A program made the translations under genes and the position numbers. 64,000 nt of DNA, from the NCBI GenBank assembly GCA_021464245.1, contig JADCRB010000003.1, positions 158,962 to 222,961 on the forward strand, given 5' to 3'. Positions 43,901-56,960 of this stretch are shown in pieces (position 1 is the first letter of the stretch; the number at the start of each line of letters is the position of its first letter). The DNA comes from Carallia brachiata. Taxonomy: Eukaryota; Streptophyta; Magnoliopsida; Malpighiales; Rhizophoraceae. A model generated the notes under the pieces. It worked only from the letters and a program-made list of their open reading frames with translations. It did not search any database and was not told where the DNA came from.

Positions 43901-46900
43901 AGAAGGGTCTTACTCTACAGTAAACCCTTATTGTTCCTGCTCATAAAGAAATGTTATTATCTCGTAAAATTGCACAAATTATTTCGATGAATGAAACAAA
44001 AAATACAAACAATTCACCTTTTAGGTCTTGGACTTGATTGTAAAGTTGGCGATTTTCCTCCAAAACTTTATGGTAAGAAGAAGATGCTACTTCAAGGCTC
44101 TTGATGTGATCCCCTAAAAAAAATAAAAGCTTAAGTTGTCTTCAAGGCCAAAAACATACTCTTCTAGCACTCAATTCACTTAAAGGTATGATGTTCTGTC
44201 AAATCTTAATTCTCACCATGCAATCTGAGTTCATCTTCCCAATTTGCTTGAATTTGTTGGACTTCAAGTCTAGTCTCTTTGTAAGACAATCTCAGCTTCT
44301 ATAGATACCAAATATGCAATTAAACCAACTATTTCGTATGAAGTTAATGAACTAAATGGGTTTCATTTTAAAAAACACATACTTTGAGTTTCAAACTATA
44401 ATAACTTAAACAACCATCTATTATGGAAAAGAATTGAAGTTCCTTCGTAAGGAAATTAAAGCAGTGGAATTTCCAGGGAGGCAATATCCAAACCTGAAGC
44501 TCTCTTTGATAAAGGTCAAGGACTTGTGTGTGACTAGAAGAGTAACTAGCAGTCCGTTGCATAACATCTCTTCTTCCACCACAAATGCAAAATTTGGAGA
44601 AATCATTTGATACCAAGCTAGTCCTATGTCGAAGATATTGTGAAATCGCTTCTACAAATTCAGACCTCGACAGGGAACCAGTGTCACCCTGACCCTTCAG
44701 AATTTTCTTCAGAAACAATCCAAGCTGTAAACAGTGGCAGAAGTTAGATTACTTGATTAAACTAAGGACAACTAAAGACCTCTGGCCTCATCATAACATA
44801 AATCTTGAGGAAGCAATTTCACAGTAAAACAACCTTCAACAATCTCAGATTCACGTTACCTTGGTGCCTTGGGAAACAAGAAGTGCTGAGAAATCTTTAA
44901 CTACCTTGCTGAGCAATGTATCTATCATCTGCAGATAATCAATAATATTAACATATCACATTCCATATCTCGAGTCCTATTATTGCCACTTTATGGTCAA
45001 ATTCTTCCAAGAGCAACAATGTACTAGGTATCATATATTAGAACTAACTGGTATATATTAAAAAGCTAAAAAGCTTTTCCATATCTTTAGAACATGATAT
45101 TGACACAGGTAGAGCATATGAATAATGACTTCAAATGGGTCTTACCTACCATTGCATTCAAAGGCATCTCTTCAATCCCATCCGTCTCTCTAAGATAAGC
45201 TTGCAGAAGTCCAAGTCCAAAATGATCAAAAAGAAAAGCCAGAGCATTTGCAGTTTTAGATTCTTCAACTGAAACTTCATTGGAAAGATGAAGAAATTCT
45301 AGCAGCTGTTCGTATTGTGATGATTCGGATTCATCAACCGACTCATCAGTGGTTTCTGCCAGCCACGGAAGATGGGGATCCCTTTGGTAAGGATACAATC
45401 TTCACAAGTCCTCCATATCTCCATACACCAACTCCACCAGCCTGCTTCCACTCATAGTATCCTTTTAAGCAGAGAATGCAGTCTACAACTTTGCTTGATG
45501 AACCTCCCTGCAAGTTTAAGTTCAAAGCATCATCTCTGGAAGAGAGAGAACTAGGATAACAGATGGTCATAAGATACTAGATAGTGTTCTGTGTTATAGA
45601 AGTGGCCCCAGAATATTTACAAGAGACATGAAGCAGTTCGTTATTTATACCCTTTGACTATTTGCAATTTGGAAAATTCCCCAAATTCATGCAAGAGATC
45701 ACATCCGTTGCTCGGTGCAAGACAGTGAGGATGCTGAACAAGATTGCATATTTTGCAGGCATTTTAAGAAAAAAAAATCCAGGCTTGACATGCTATCGGG
45801 AGCATGTTCTACATTGTAGTGTTGTTACACGCATAACTGATATCCAAAATTCAGTAGATATGCAAACAAGTGCATTGTGAGCAAGGAAAAGCGAAAACTT
45901 ATGGACATGTTTTTGGTTAAGAGGGCAAACCTTCTCTAAATCAGATGCTTCAAAAGTCAGAAGTTTCATGTCTTTTACAGCCACCAAAAAGTTCCTCATG
46001 TTTTCAAAATACTGAATTGCAGATTGTGCTGCCCCTTCAGTTGACTCCACTGTGATTATCGGATTTTCCACCACCTAATTTAATTTCCAGTACGAAGAAA
46101 CAAAACCAATTTCAATTTCATGAGAATCACAAAAAAACTCAAAGCAAAATTGGGCTCAAATTCAGAAAAATCAATTAATATTTGTTAAGATCATGCCAAC
46201 GGTTTTTATGACCTCACAATCTACTCATTTTAGAGATTATCAACATATCCAAATATATTTTGTGCCGGGCCTTGCATAGCATATGTGGCATTAGTAAAGC
46301 CAATAAATCGAGTGTCCATGGGAGCTAGCACCTTATGAACAGCGCCAGGATTAACTTTGTTAAGGACATTGCAGAGAATAAGACCATTTCTTAGTGCAAG
46401 GCAAAACTCCTCCTCTGAGGGCTCTTTAGGCAGAGTTGCTGATGCACCCTGATCCATCTGCCTCAGCCACTGTGCTGCTTGGTACCTCCTTGAAGCTGGA
46501 ATACCAATAAACTAACTATTTTAGTTGAATTCCGAGAACCATTACGTTGATTTGCTAATTATAATTGTTCATGATGTCACATTAGTATAACAACGGTATG
46601 TAACATCTTTCTAAGTAATACTCAATTTCTACATTTTAGGGGAGACTAATTGAAATTTTTCTATTTTGTGAGTGTTCTAGGGAAATGCAACCAACGAAAT
46701 GTTCAGAATTAGAAACTAATTCTCAGACATCAAGGGTTTAAAGTTCCTCCACAGCTTTTGGAATGTAAGCTGCTAAAAGTGTAAACCCCCTCCCCCCAAT
46801 GCAAGGTTGTCCAACCATGTGTGAAAGTGCTGCGTAAACTAACAGTTTTCTCAACGCAGCCCCACATTTCAAAATTAATAGATGTCAAGATATTAGTATG

Positions 46901-47620
46901 ATATCCAACCTTAAAGAATAAGTCTGCTCCATGGTCAAATAAACAACTTAAAGCCGAAAAAAATGTGTCAAGTGCTCGAGACTCGCACTATGAAGAACCT
47001 TCGTCATTTTTCTTAAATTACAATGATGTGTCATTAGTGTTTCAAAGAATATCATCATTTCTGAGGTGGGTGTATCCACACAACCAAAGATAAACGCTAA
47101 ATAAAGAATAATGCAGACTTTCTTTCGGCTGGTTACCCACTCCAAACCAAGTGTGGAAAAAAAAAAGAAAATGGAAAAGGAAAAGGAAAAGTGGGACTAA
47201 ATGGACCCACATAACAAAGTAACGGGCACAAATTAACCCTTTTCCTAAGGGCTCAGGATCCCATTTTGAGTGCAAAACAATATGGATCATCCGCATTTTC
47301 CGCAGCATTGTATGATATAATAACACAACTTCTATTTAACATAGTGATTAATAAGCGACCACTGACCATAAAATTGAACAAAAAATCGGAATTACCAGAA
47401 AGATCGTTGAAAGTAAACCAACAATTTAACATGGTAGATTTGAATGCTATTAGTACTACCAATTACCTGCTTCTTCAGCTTTTCTTTGAGCTAGTTCTTG
47501 GTCATTGATAATTTCCTCAGTGCACGAGGCATCGATATTGTTGGAAACCAGAGCCTTCAGTCCTCTCATGTTCTTGCTTGGAGAAGCAAAGATTGATCCA
47601 CAGTGGGTTTCTTGTGGCAT
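40978..47620 (-). CDS. KIN-14 kinesin with N-terminal calponin-homology domain (about 17 exons, about 1130 aa)
   Basis: Minus-end-type plant kinesin. Exons (descending): 47467-47620 ([17 protein letters not shown]), 46332-46495 and 45931-46074 (CH domain: [19 protein letters not shown]), 45146-45507, 44860-44921, 44494-44724, 44217-44298 and 44028-44113 (coiled coil), 43757-43936 ([11 protein letters not shown]), 43514-43620 (P-loop [11 protein letters not shown]), 43195-43381, 42937-43096 (NERSSRSH, switch I), 42594-42837 (DLAGSERV, switch [18 protein letters not shown]), 42348-42510, 42069-42263, 41235-41956 and 40978-41137 (C-terminal tail, TGA). Junctions checked agree in phase. Two small frameshifts, near 45360 and at a GGGG run near 42400, break otherwise conserved text and are probably base errors. 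CH-type KIN-14s link actin and microtubules; the exact member (KIN-14F/J type) is not settled. Confidence 0.9.
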
Positions 47621-49259
47621 TATGGCTCCCTTTGTTATAAGATGAGCTACACTTGAAGAACATCAATTAATTATACATCTCCCTGAAATGAAATTTTGCT
47701 TAAAATATAATCCCAGATGGGATTGAGGACTTGATCATTTCAAATGACATTCAAAGAGCCTAGTGAACTTCATGATCAGAAGGCAAGCATATCAAATAGA
47801 TAATATAAAAGACAAGAACAGCAAAGAAAGGAAGTAAACTTCCCTAACAAAAGACAAGAACTTGCATGATTTATGAAACTACCATTCTTACCTTTGGAGG
47901 GTCTGTGCAAACCAGAAGATGAAATAAACAGCAAACATGAAGAACTTAGATAGTTAGATAGTAGCTAAGATAACATTAAAGAGTGCATTTTTTGAGTCAT
48001 GAGACTCTTACCTTTGATGGGTTTACCAAGTTGATGCCAAAGACACAGGCTTTGAACCAACCAAAAAAAAAAAAAAAAAACAATAGCTTTGTTGTATGAT
48101 GAGATTCAAGTGTAGAACTCAGAAGATTCAATCTGATAAAGAAGTGCAAGCGCTAAGGGGTCACAAGTTTTTGGCGTGTCTATTGAATGAAGCATTCAAA
48201 ATCAAAGAGAATCTTATTAAATGCTCTCCACTTCTTTGAAGGAATGAAATGTAACCCATCAATCATCATTCATCGTAGAATAGAAATCAAAAGGCCTCTC
48301 CCAAAATTGAAACGTTAGGCTATATTAAAAGTTTGCATTACAAACTAATTCTTTTTTGTGGTTATTCAATTTATTTGTTTATTTTGTTAGTGGAGTGGGA
48401 TTCCAAGTGGCATGCAGTGGGGATAGTTAGATGATGATGACAAGAGTGGCCTCTGGTGGGGCCCTTTGATTTTGGAATGGACGGCAGGATGTGGTCAAGA
48501 TCATGATTGAATTGCTGCTCTTTTTAAAGCATTTGGACGATGTTTTCATTTCGCTATGGCCATCTTTATTGCACCGCAAGTGACCGTTGCTATAATTCGT
48601 ATATTCCATATATCATCGAGTGCTTTTAACATGAGAAAATCATAACATTTCTCCTCCATTCTTTTTTCTTTTTTTTAGTAATGATATGTAATATAAAATT
48701 CTTATTATCTAAAATTTCGACTTTAACTTTCTTATTTTTTTATTTAAGGTGTTAAACTTACTAATTGACTCATTCTATATTAATAATAATTGAGATATTG
48801 TATGATCCAATTTTACAATACATATCATCATTCTGTTTTTTAATTTTGTGCAATAAACCTTGAACCTTAATTATTGATGAAACAGAAAAGTTTTAACTGA
48901 ATTTTGTCCACCAATGATTCATGAAATTTAACGATGAAACTGTAATTTATCTAACCAAGTTACTCAAAAAATATATATATCTAATTGAAATAAACTAAAC
49001 TTTCTCATTTGCAAAGATTAAATGAGTTATTTTTGTGATGAATTTTAATCCCATTTGCCATCTCATCACAAACTAAAATCAATTTGCTTTTGCCAGAAAG
49101 AAAAACAAAACTCATAAACATTCATCCTTGAGCGTTCTTTTCGCTTTTTCTCTGTTCTTGGTGGGCTAGTGTTGAAATTTTCGTACTTTTCCTGTTTCAG
49201 GTACCGGTGATGGAATAAAGGATAAAATGTTAAACAACCATTTTTTATTTGGGTGCAGT
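47621..49259. promoter_or_regulatory. 5' region of the kinesin gene and intergenic DNA
   Basis: Upstream of the kinesin ATG (47618-47620 on the minus strand). Short repeats of the type ACTCTTACCTTTGATGGGT / ATTCTTACCTTTGGAGGGT at 47885-48020 look like possible alternative donor sites of 5' UTR exons. The rest has no recognised gene. Confidence 0.45.
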
Positions 49260-49545
49260 TTTGTAACTAGACGTGATATCCAGAAAATCCAGACACTATT
49301 TTTAAAATGCAATTGTTTGCAATTAAAATGTAATTACATTGAATTTTTTATAAAAAAAGAAATTTTGAAAGAAAATATAAAATTTAAATTTAAAATTAAA
49401 TAATTATTACTTAAAAATTTAAAGTATAAATCTCACATGATATACATAAAACTAAAAAAATAAAAAAACCATTTTAAAAAGCAGTACGATTACATTAAAA
49501 ATACAACTGATTGTATTTTATTGTAAATGTCTACGCATAGCATTT
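49260..49545. mobile_element. MITE family B, copy 1
   Basis: Starts with atatccagaaaatccagac and ends with ttgtaaatgtctacgcatag. Read in reverse it shares the sequence caatcagttgtatttttaat and an AT-rich body with 52335-52585. The ends share a TCTGGA/TCCAGA-type inverted motif. No coding capacity. Confidence 0.6.
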
Positions 49546-51260
49546 AGAAATTATGTCCGACAAGCAAACTTTATTCTTTTTATTTTTCCTCTCTCTCTTT
49601 TTTTTTTTCCCCTTTGAAATGAAAAGGAGGGAAAGAGGGGCTTGGTCCTCTGTTGTGGGACGTTGGATCCCAATAATTCAAAATGATTGCAGAGGAATGC
49701 TTTTGGTTATGTTCTTTTTTTCTTTTTTACATTATGTACCCCATTAATGGATCATTTGTTTAAAGCTCTTTCTAATGGAAGCCTTCTTTTTTAAGCATGT
49801 CTCACAGTGGTCAAAATTTGTTTTGCTCTTGTTCAATGATGTTGCATGGCAGGACATGTGCTGGTACATTAATATCATTATGTGGCAGAAACTATGACTA
49901 TGATATTGGAGTCTCCAACTTAGATTATATTTATGAAAATTCATACAAAGTCATGTTTAATATGAAAAATTGTCAACTTATCAACTCCATTTACAGTCCA
50001 ATATTTTTTTTCCCAACATAGGCGCTAACTATATGTTGCTGGTCGGAGAAATAATCTATGCAATGAAAACGAAATAAAATGTAAATCTATGCTTTTCTTT
50101 TTCTAATTTGAAGTTAAAAATAATCATTATTTGCAAACATTTAGAACTTGAGAAGATTTGATGTTGCGTCTGCTCCTGAGGGAAGATTTATAGCCTGTTT
50201 GAATGGACATATAATTTAAATTGGAAAGAAAATAACAATTTCTAATAAATTTTCTACTGTTTGGCAACACGGTTGAAAACGGTGAGAAAGTTGTTTTACA
50301 ACAGTAAGCTGTCAACATCATCAGCTAATTTAGAAAAAAAATTAAATAAGTTAAAAAAATAAAAGCAAATTTAACCAAATACCCCGTCCTCGTCAACTAA
50401 ACCACTCATTTCTTTCATGCACTCCATTCCTCCACCTACCAAAGCTGCTCTTTTCCTAAAACCATAGCCATGCTGCTTCCAACCCCTGAAACCACAACTC
50501 TAGCATCTTCCAAGAGCCCCAAATCGAACTTCTCTTAGTGGATCTCTGCTGTTATACGCAATCCACTGCTTTCTCTTTGTTTATATTCACACATAAATCT
50601 AAATAAATATTATTTTTCAAAATATAATATAAATTATATTTTACATTGCAAATTAAATTTATTTTTTTTGTTAAAATAAAGTTTATAATATTTTTTACAT
50701 ATATTAGAAAGTTTAACATATATATATCAAGTACTAATATAACATACAAATAGAACTTTAAAAAACAATCTTATCTCCCGACCTTTTATGAAAACCAAAA
50801 AAAAAAAAAAAAAAAGTACACAAAGAAGAAAAAGGCGCGAAAAAAAAAAAAAAAAAAAAGGAATGCCAAGAGGTTGGCATTCCAACATGGCCGAAGGCGT
50901 GAAACCACCCAAGCTTGGTGGTTCCAGCGTATTTGATGGACTGTAGTTGCAAAGCACGCAGTTAAAAGCACAAAAAATAATTGGGACAAAAAACAAAAAC
51001 AATTACTAAAAATAAGATGGGTAATTTTATAATTTTATTTTTTTATTATTTTTTAATACAATTTAACATAACAATTTATTTTTTAATTATTTTCTTTCTC
51101 ACATTTTGTCTTCTATTTAAATAACAAATTCAATCATTTTCTTTCTTACTAAAATTTAACTAATCTAAACACACTATTAATGTTCTCAAGGCTGGAGACA
51201 CTTTTTTTTTTAAAGTCTAATTAGAGTATATGAGGGATTTGATTAATTGTCAGTAAAAAT
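49546..51260. other. Intergenic with low-complexity tracts and a hairpin
   Basis: Contains long poly-A tracts at 50799-50816 and 50840-50859. A 10-bp hairpin follows at 50860-50883 (GGAATGCCAA, loop GAGG, TTGGCATTCC), with a nearly palindromic accacccaagcttggtggt at 50904-50922. No gene recognised; Phe-rich minus-strand frames here come only from the poly-A. Confidence 0.65.
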
Positions 51261-51263
51261 TTA

Positions 51264-51638
51264 GGGTCTGTTTGTTGTGCGAAGGAAAAGGAGGGAGAGA
51301 AAGAAAAACATAATTATTACCATATACTTTTCTTTTTTATATTTTTTTCTTCTCATTTTCTACACAACTCCAAACAACTTTATTTTCTCTTCACTTTTTC
51401 TCTCACAAATTACTATTCATTTTTTCTTTCACCATACTTTCTTTCTTTCAATTTTTCTACCACTACAAACAACTTTATTTTCTCTTCACTTTTTCTCTCA
51501 CAAATTACTATTCACTTTTCTTTCACCACACTTTCTTTTTCTCCACATTCTCTATCACTCCAAACAATTTTATTTTCTCTCTATTTTCTTTTCTTTTCTC
51601 TTCCTTTCCCCACCTTTCCCTCCACTCCAAACATACCC
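51264..51638. mobile_element. 375-bp Tourist/PIF-like MITE with internal tandem repeats (family A, copy 1)
   Basis: Ends GGGTCTGTTTGTTGTGC and (reverse) GGGTATGTTTGGAGTGG, bracketed by TTA at 51261-51263 and 51639-51641, the PIF/Harbinger target duplication. Inside, a unit of about 80 bp (ccaaacaactttattttctc ... ttctttcaccatactttctt) is repeated two to three times. Same family as 61881-62260 and similar in end sequence to the MITE at 22029. Confidence 0.85.
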
Positions 51639-51641
51639 TTA

Positions 51642-52334
51642 AAGTTCAACTCCCACTCCAAATTTTAAAATATGTTGACCGTTAAGTTGGGCATGAAAAA
51701 ACAAATAGAGTATGGGTAAAAAGGTCAATTTCACTCATTAGATTTTTGTGTTTTTTAAATCTTATGCATAACATTTTTGTATTAAGAAAATCAGTTCAAA
51801 ACGTTAATTTTGTTAGATAAATTTGATTTATTTGTCAATAATCTATTAAATGTACTGACGTGGAGTAACAGTACATGCCATGTCACTAATTTTTAAGCAT
51901 ATCAGGTCCGTTTAGGGAAACGGTAAGTAGGTATATTCTTAAGGAGTTTTTGTAATTATATATACGACGTAATAGAAAAAATTATATGACATTCTAAAAG
52001 AAATTATATGATATGTAAAAAAAATTTTAATTTTTAATAATTTGTTACATGTTGTATATTTTTTTGTGACATGTTGTAACAATTCATTCACAATATTTTA
52101 ATTTTTAATGATTAATTATACGTCATATAATTTTTTTAAAATTCTAAGTTATGTCGTATAATTTTTTTTGTTATCTCGTACATGACAAATATAGAAACTT
52201 TCTAATAGTGACAACCACTTAATGATGTTTATCAGCTTATCACATCTGCATCTTAGCTTGAGAGGGGCATTTTTTTGAACGTTGAAGTATTTTTTTGAAT
52301 GTTGAAGTTTGTGCTCCATATTGGATGTTAGAAC
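51642..52334. other. Intergenic, nothing recognised
   Basis: AT-rich, with dispersed direct and inverted short repeats such as acgt(c/a)atataatttttt near 51960-52160 that may be another decayed MITE. No gene. Confidence 0.5.
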
Positions 52335-52585
52335 AAATTATCTGGACATTCCTTTTAAAATGTAATTAGTTGTATTTTTTAATGTAACTACATTTAATTT
52401 TTTAGGAAAAAAATGAAAAAAAAAATTAATATATACTATATGAAATTTATACGTTAAATTTTAATAATATTTATTTAATTTTAAATTTTAATTTTATATA
52501 TTTTTTAATATAATTACGCTAAAAATAAAAATAGTTGCAATGAAAACAGTTACATTTTGTAAGCGGTATCCAGACGCCCAATCTG
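52335..52585. mobile_element. MITE family B, copy 2
   Basis: Starts ttatctggacattccttttaaaa-type and ends gtatccagacgccc, an inverted TCTGGA/TCCAGA pair. Body shared in reverse with 49260-49545. Confidence 0.6.
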
Positions 52586-52944
52586 AAGCAAAAACTCCAC
52601 TTTCTTTTAAAATTTTGAGTAATTTTGGAAAATGAATTAAAATATTAATTTTTGAAGTCCTTTAATTTCGACGTGGCTTCTTGTGTTTATTCTCAAAACC
52701 CTAACCACAGAACCTCCCCCGGAGGCGATAGGATTGAACCGGGAATCCTCCTCTCCGCTCCTGTCAAACCCAAGCCCCACCCGATCGTCCAATCTCTACC
52801 CTTCGATTGACAAGAGCTACCCGGTGAAACTCTTCGGTTGTAGCATTATTATTATTATTATTATTATTATTGTTATAATCATCATGATCTGGCTCTGTCC
52901 AAGGGCATCCTCCTATTTTCTTGTAGAGTTCAATTACTGGCCTG

Positions 52945-53107
52945 AGATTTTTGTCTCAAGATTTTGTGTTGAACGAAATCGCAGCTGTTATTTTTGAAAT
53001 TGTGATTGATATTTTTGAAATGTAAAAACAATAACTGATTCAAAAATATTAATTCTAATTTCAAAAATAACAATTTCAATTTCATACAATATAAAGATCA
53101 CCGCCCA
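52945..53107 (+). mobile_element. MITE family C, copy 1
   Basis: Starts gagatttttgtctcaagatt, followed by TTGTGTTGAACGAAAT and repeated ATATTTTTGAAAT/AATTTCAAAAAT motifs. It matches 56768-56960 read in reverse complement over most of its length. Upstream, a (TTA)n microsatellite sits at 52847-52870. Confidence 0.75.
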
Positions 53108-54658
53108 CCAATAATTATTCTTTCTTCTATTCCTTTTTGTTGGATTAGGCTCCAGGGAAAAAAAAAAAAAAAAAAAAAAAAAAAGCCAATTTCCTCGAGA
53201 ATAGGGAGGGTAGCCTGAAAATCGCGCCACAAAAGGCGCAGTCTTTTAAATTTTCCTAGTAAAATTGAGGATTGGGTTGTGGGCCTTGTGACTGAACAAG
53301 AGTGCTCCAAAAGCCTATCTCAAAACTTGCCCAATATTTTTAGCCCCTGCAAACCCCACATAGTTTAGGTTGCTACATGCATGGTAAGAAACTTATTTCT
53401 TGGAAAGTCGTACACATCTACAATAATACCAATACAAATGTCATTTTTAATACTACTAGTGAAATCTTTAATTCGTATTGGTGTAAGGATTTTTTGATTT
53501 TTGCTTTGGTGAGGATCCGCGCATAGCAAGGTGACAGCCATGCATATTAATTCCACGTTAGAGTATGATTGAATTCCTACGTTGTTTACATTTTATCTCT
53601 AGTAAGGAATTCCTTCACAAGCCTCTTCATCAAGCTTTATTTTGTTATATCATGCCATGCAGTATCAAAATGTTGCAGTTTAGACTTTGCTTATTTGGTA
53701 TAGCTTCAAGTTCGTTGATCACATTATTAACAAATTTTCAATTGCAGCAATTGACATCCATGCGTATTAATTTCGCGTTAGAATATGATTAAATTCCTAC
53801 ATTGTTATTTTTATTTTTGTCTAACACTGCAGTGCATTTGTGTTTGGTAGAAGTACAACCCATGAAATTAGAAATTGCCTTTGTGGCTTGATTTTCGGAA
53901 TCCAATTTTCACCCAATCGCAATTGCCCGAGTGATTTGCTTCATTTCTAAAATCAAGTCAAGGAGAGATATATGTTTCTTTTTTCCTAGCCTCCCCGCTG
54001 AACCGTTTATTGAATTTTTTTTTTTCTCTTTCATTGTCCGGTCAAGAGATGTTATCCATAGAAAAGAAGACCATGAAATGTTTCCCACTCCCCAGTATTG
54101 ATCAAGACAACGAAGATGATGATGATCATAATATTTTTCGGTGCAATATGTTGAGTTTGAGGCCAGGTTTGTCCGCTGGTCACCTTTAGCGTTGTAGATA
54201 TCAGAAGAAGAACGCGATAATTATAATGACTCAGAGCTCTATCACTCAGATTGCACACGCGTGAAGAGTTGGTCATTACAAAGAAAGCAGCTCCAGATCA
54301 GCCATACGTAGCAGTCTTGTTGAATTAAGAGTTTCTCCTCAGTCGTTCTTGATTGACAGGATACTTGATAGCAGTTGAGCCTGAAGAAGGAAAATTTTTC
54401 AAACAGAAAGATAATAGGAAAAACAATTGTCTTGACGAGATATTTATTTATAGCTAAATTTTATAATTAGGAAAAGAAAAATACTTTAATAACACCAGTA
54501 AAAAGAAAAGGAACCTATTATCACATAATTCTATAATTTTAAATTATTCAAAAAATATGTTTAAAATATGATCGTAATATCCTACATATATTTGAGAATA
54601 AAGTCTTTTAAAGTTTGTCTTTAAATTTTTTCTGACGATTTCTCTAATACAAAAAGTC
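53108..54658. other. Intergenic with a direct repeat pair, no recognised gene
   Basis: About 70 bp starting gacagccatgcatattaatt (53532) recurs at about 53752 as gacatccatgcgtattaatt, roughly 83% alike. Poly-A at 53159-53183. No protein family recognised. Confidence 0.6.
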
Positions 54659-54866
54659 TTGAACTGTCCACCCTACGTCACAAGCAAATCCTCCATAGGG
54701 TCATCGGAGAAATGGAAAGTTGAAGGTTCTCCAAACTGCACTATTTGTTTTAAAGAGATTTCGACCAGGTCTGAAGCGAGTGGAATGCCTTGTTCACATC
54801 TCTTTCGTGGTCATTGGATATGTAATTGGCTCAAGAAGGGTTTGCCCCTTATGTAGGTTTGAGCTC
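54659..54866 (+). pseudogene. RING-H2 finger fragment, frameshifted
   Basis: Reads NCTICFKEISTRSEASGMPC then SHLFRGHWICNWLKK, and after a 1-nt shift CPLCRFEL. The order C-x2-C ... C-x-H ... H-x2-C ... C-P-x-C is that of RING-H2 E3 ubiquitin ligases. No ATG opens the frame (a TTG is the first possible start). The shift near 54838 separates the last cysteine pair. The stop follows at about 54864. Confidence 0.75.
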
Positions 54867-56150
54867 GCGTAGTGGAATGAAAATATGTTGAATAAGATTT
54901 CAACGATGGTTTACTTGAAATCATTGAAATATCTTTATTACTTTTTAGTTTATATTTCTGTTATTGCCCTTATGGTGATTTTTGTTAAAAACAGAGTTTC
55001 CCCTCAGGGTTAGGGGGAAATATTAACCCAGCAAAAAATTTCTCTTAATAGAACTGAGCCCATTTTGATCAACTTTGAATGCAAGAAAGGAAGGCTTATC
55101 AATGCATTGCTTGATTTTGGTTGCCACAAAGCCAATGTGATGAGGGTGGTATAAAACTTAAATTTATTCATTATTCATATTGTATAATCAAATTCTTGCT
55201 TTGAAAGAAATCGAAGTCCCATACAATACTCTTAAGTGAGAAACCTTAGAGTTCCTTGGCATTTTACTTTAATTTAATAATTAATTTCGTCTCAAATCAA
55301 GATGAATTGTAAAGTTGGTGTTATGCAATTTCTCTTGAGTTAAAAAATGCGCACGGAGAAAAACAGTTATTTAGAATTAATCTAGTGGTTAGAATTTAAA
55401 TCTCCATTTTAGAAATATTTTAGATGAGAGAACTATGCATATTGTATAACTCATAACTAAATAATTCTCTTAATAGACAAAAAAATATAATTAATTTCAT
55501 CATAAATTCCTCTTTTTCCCTTATTTTTTCAGAGAAGGGAAAACATATTTTCAAAATTTTCTTCCTTTTTTTTTCCTTTGTTTTTTATCAGACCTATTGG
55601 GCCAATCATAAAGCACATGAATAAGACCCATGGGCACGCTAGAACTGGATTGATCGCTGGTTGGGTTGGGTCAGCGTGAGTAGTCATGCATTGGGCTGAT
55701 TTATATGTGGCCTTTCAATCCACATTTTTGTGGAAAATGTTGAGAGAGACGAGAATCAAATTCTCAACCTCCCACCGGAGGGCAATGTTTTTTTGGTCTC
55801 TATACTAATTGTATGGTATATTGTGTGTTGAACAAAATTAAAACTGAATGATCATACATGCTATCTCGAGCCATACATTCAACTTTATGGTTCAATTTTT
55901 AACAATGAGTTGTTTAAAGAATGATACTCAATTTATTTCAGTGATTTTTCTCAAAAAAAAAAAAAAGATATCCAAAATAATATGTAAGGAAAGTACCATT
56001 TTTTACAACATTTTACAAAATGTCCTATGCGTTAAAGAAGGAAAAAAAAAATACATGGCGGAGAGACATTGTCATGGGAGACAAGAATTCGGAAGTGCAT
56101 CTTCTATAAATATGGCGATGGCACCCAGCCAACCATACTCCGTTGACTTT
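54867..56150. other. Intergenic, nothing recognised
   Basis: AT-rich, no recognised open frame. A block around 55590-55700 is less AT-rich but gives no family. Confidence 0.55.
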
Positions 56151-56480
56151 AACCAAAGGCCGAAATTCCGTAAAGGGAAAGGTGCATGGCCAAATAAGTG
56201 TATGACTAAATATTATTTAGATTTATATTTTGTATATTAATTAATATATTTTGTATAATTATAATGATAAAAAATAATATAAATAAATATTATTATTTTT
56301 TTATTTATATTTTTTAACCAAAGGCCGATATTACGTGAACGGAAAGGTGCATGCCCAAATAAGTGTATGACTAAATAATCTTTAGATTCATATTTTGTGT
56401 ATTAACGAACATATTTTATATAACTGTAATAATAAAATATAATACAAATAAGTATTACTATTTTTTTTTCGTATTTTTTA
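56151..56480 (+). repeat. Two tandem units of about 165 bp
   Basis: Each unit starts aaccaaaggccga(a/t)attcc-like sequence (56151 and 56316) and continues through gtgcatg(g/c)ccaaataagtg and an AT-rich tail. Divergence of several percent shows an older duplication. Confidence 0.9.
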
Positions 56481-56767
56481 ATTATAATTATATAAAATAT
56501 GTTTACCGTTATATAAACTACATAATATTTTGATAATATTTGAATTAAATAATCTGACCATGTAATGACTTTTTTTTTTTAAGGGTAAATTCACGGAATA
56601 AAAGGATCCCACGTACCTTCAGGATCAGTGTACTGTATACCCGTTCCAAAAATATTCTCCGACTCCAACAACAGGGGTGCCCAGATTTGTTCTAATGTGC
56701 GGAGAAATCACCGCAAAAAGAGGAAAAGTCGGATTGAACGCGTAGCCGACCCTTCTAATTTGAATAA
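56481..56767. other. Intergenic, nothing recognised
   Basis: Fewer than 300 bp between the tandem repeat and MITE family C copy 2. No gene. Confidence 0.5.
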
Positions 56768-56960
56768 ATGTCGGTGGAAAGTGATTTTTGTGATGAATTA
56801 TGTATCGAATAAAATTAAAATTATTATTTTTAAAATTAAAATTAATATTTTTGAACTAATTATTATTTTTACATTTTAAATATATTAATTATAATTTTAA
56901 AAATAATAATTATAATTTCGTTCAGTACAAAATCTCGAGACAAAAGTCTCGAAATATATA
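56768..56960 (-). mobile_element. MITE family C, copy 2 (inverted)
   Basis: The reverse complement begins cgagacttttgtctcgagat and matches the copy at 52945, including TTTTGTACTGAACGAAAT and CAAAAATATTAATT. The element is a little longer here because of extra AT-rich sequence. Confidence 0.75.

Noticed and set aside
50727..51002. Phe-rich minus-strand proteins
   Set aside because: Produced by poly-A tracts on the plus strand.
51277..51642. 121-codon Phe/Leu/Ser-rich protein
   Set aside because: It is the translated pyrimidine-rich tandem array of a MITE.
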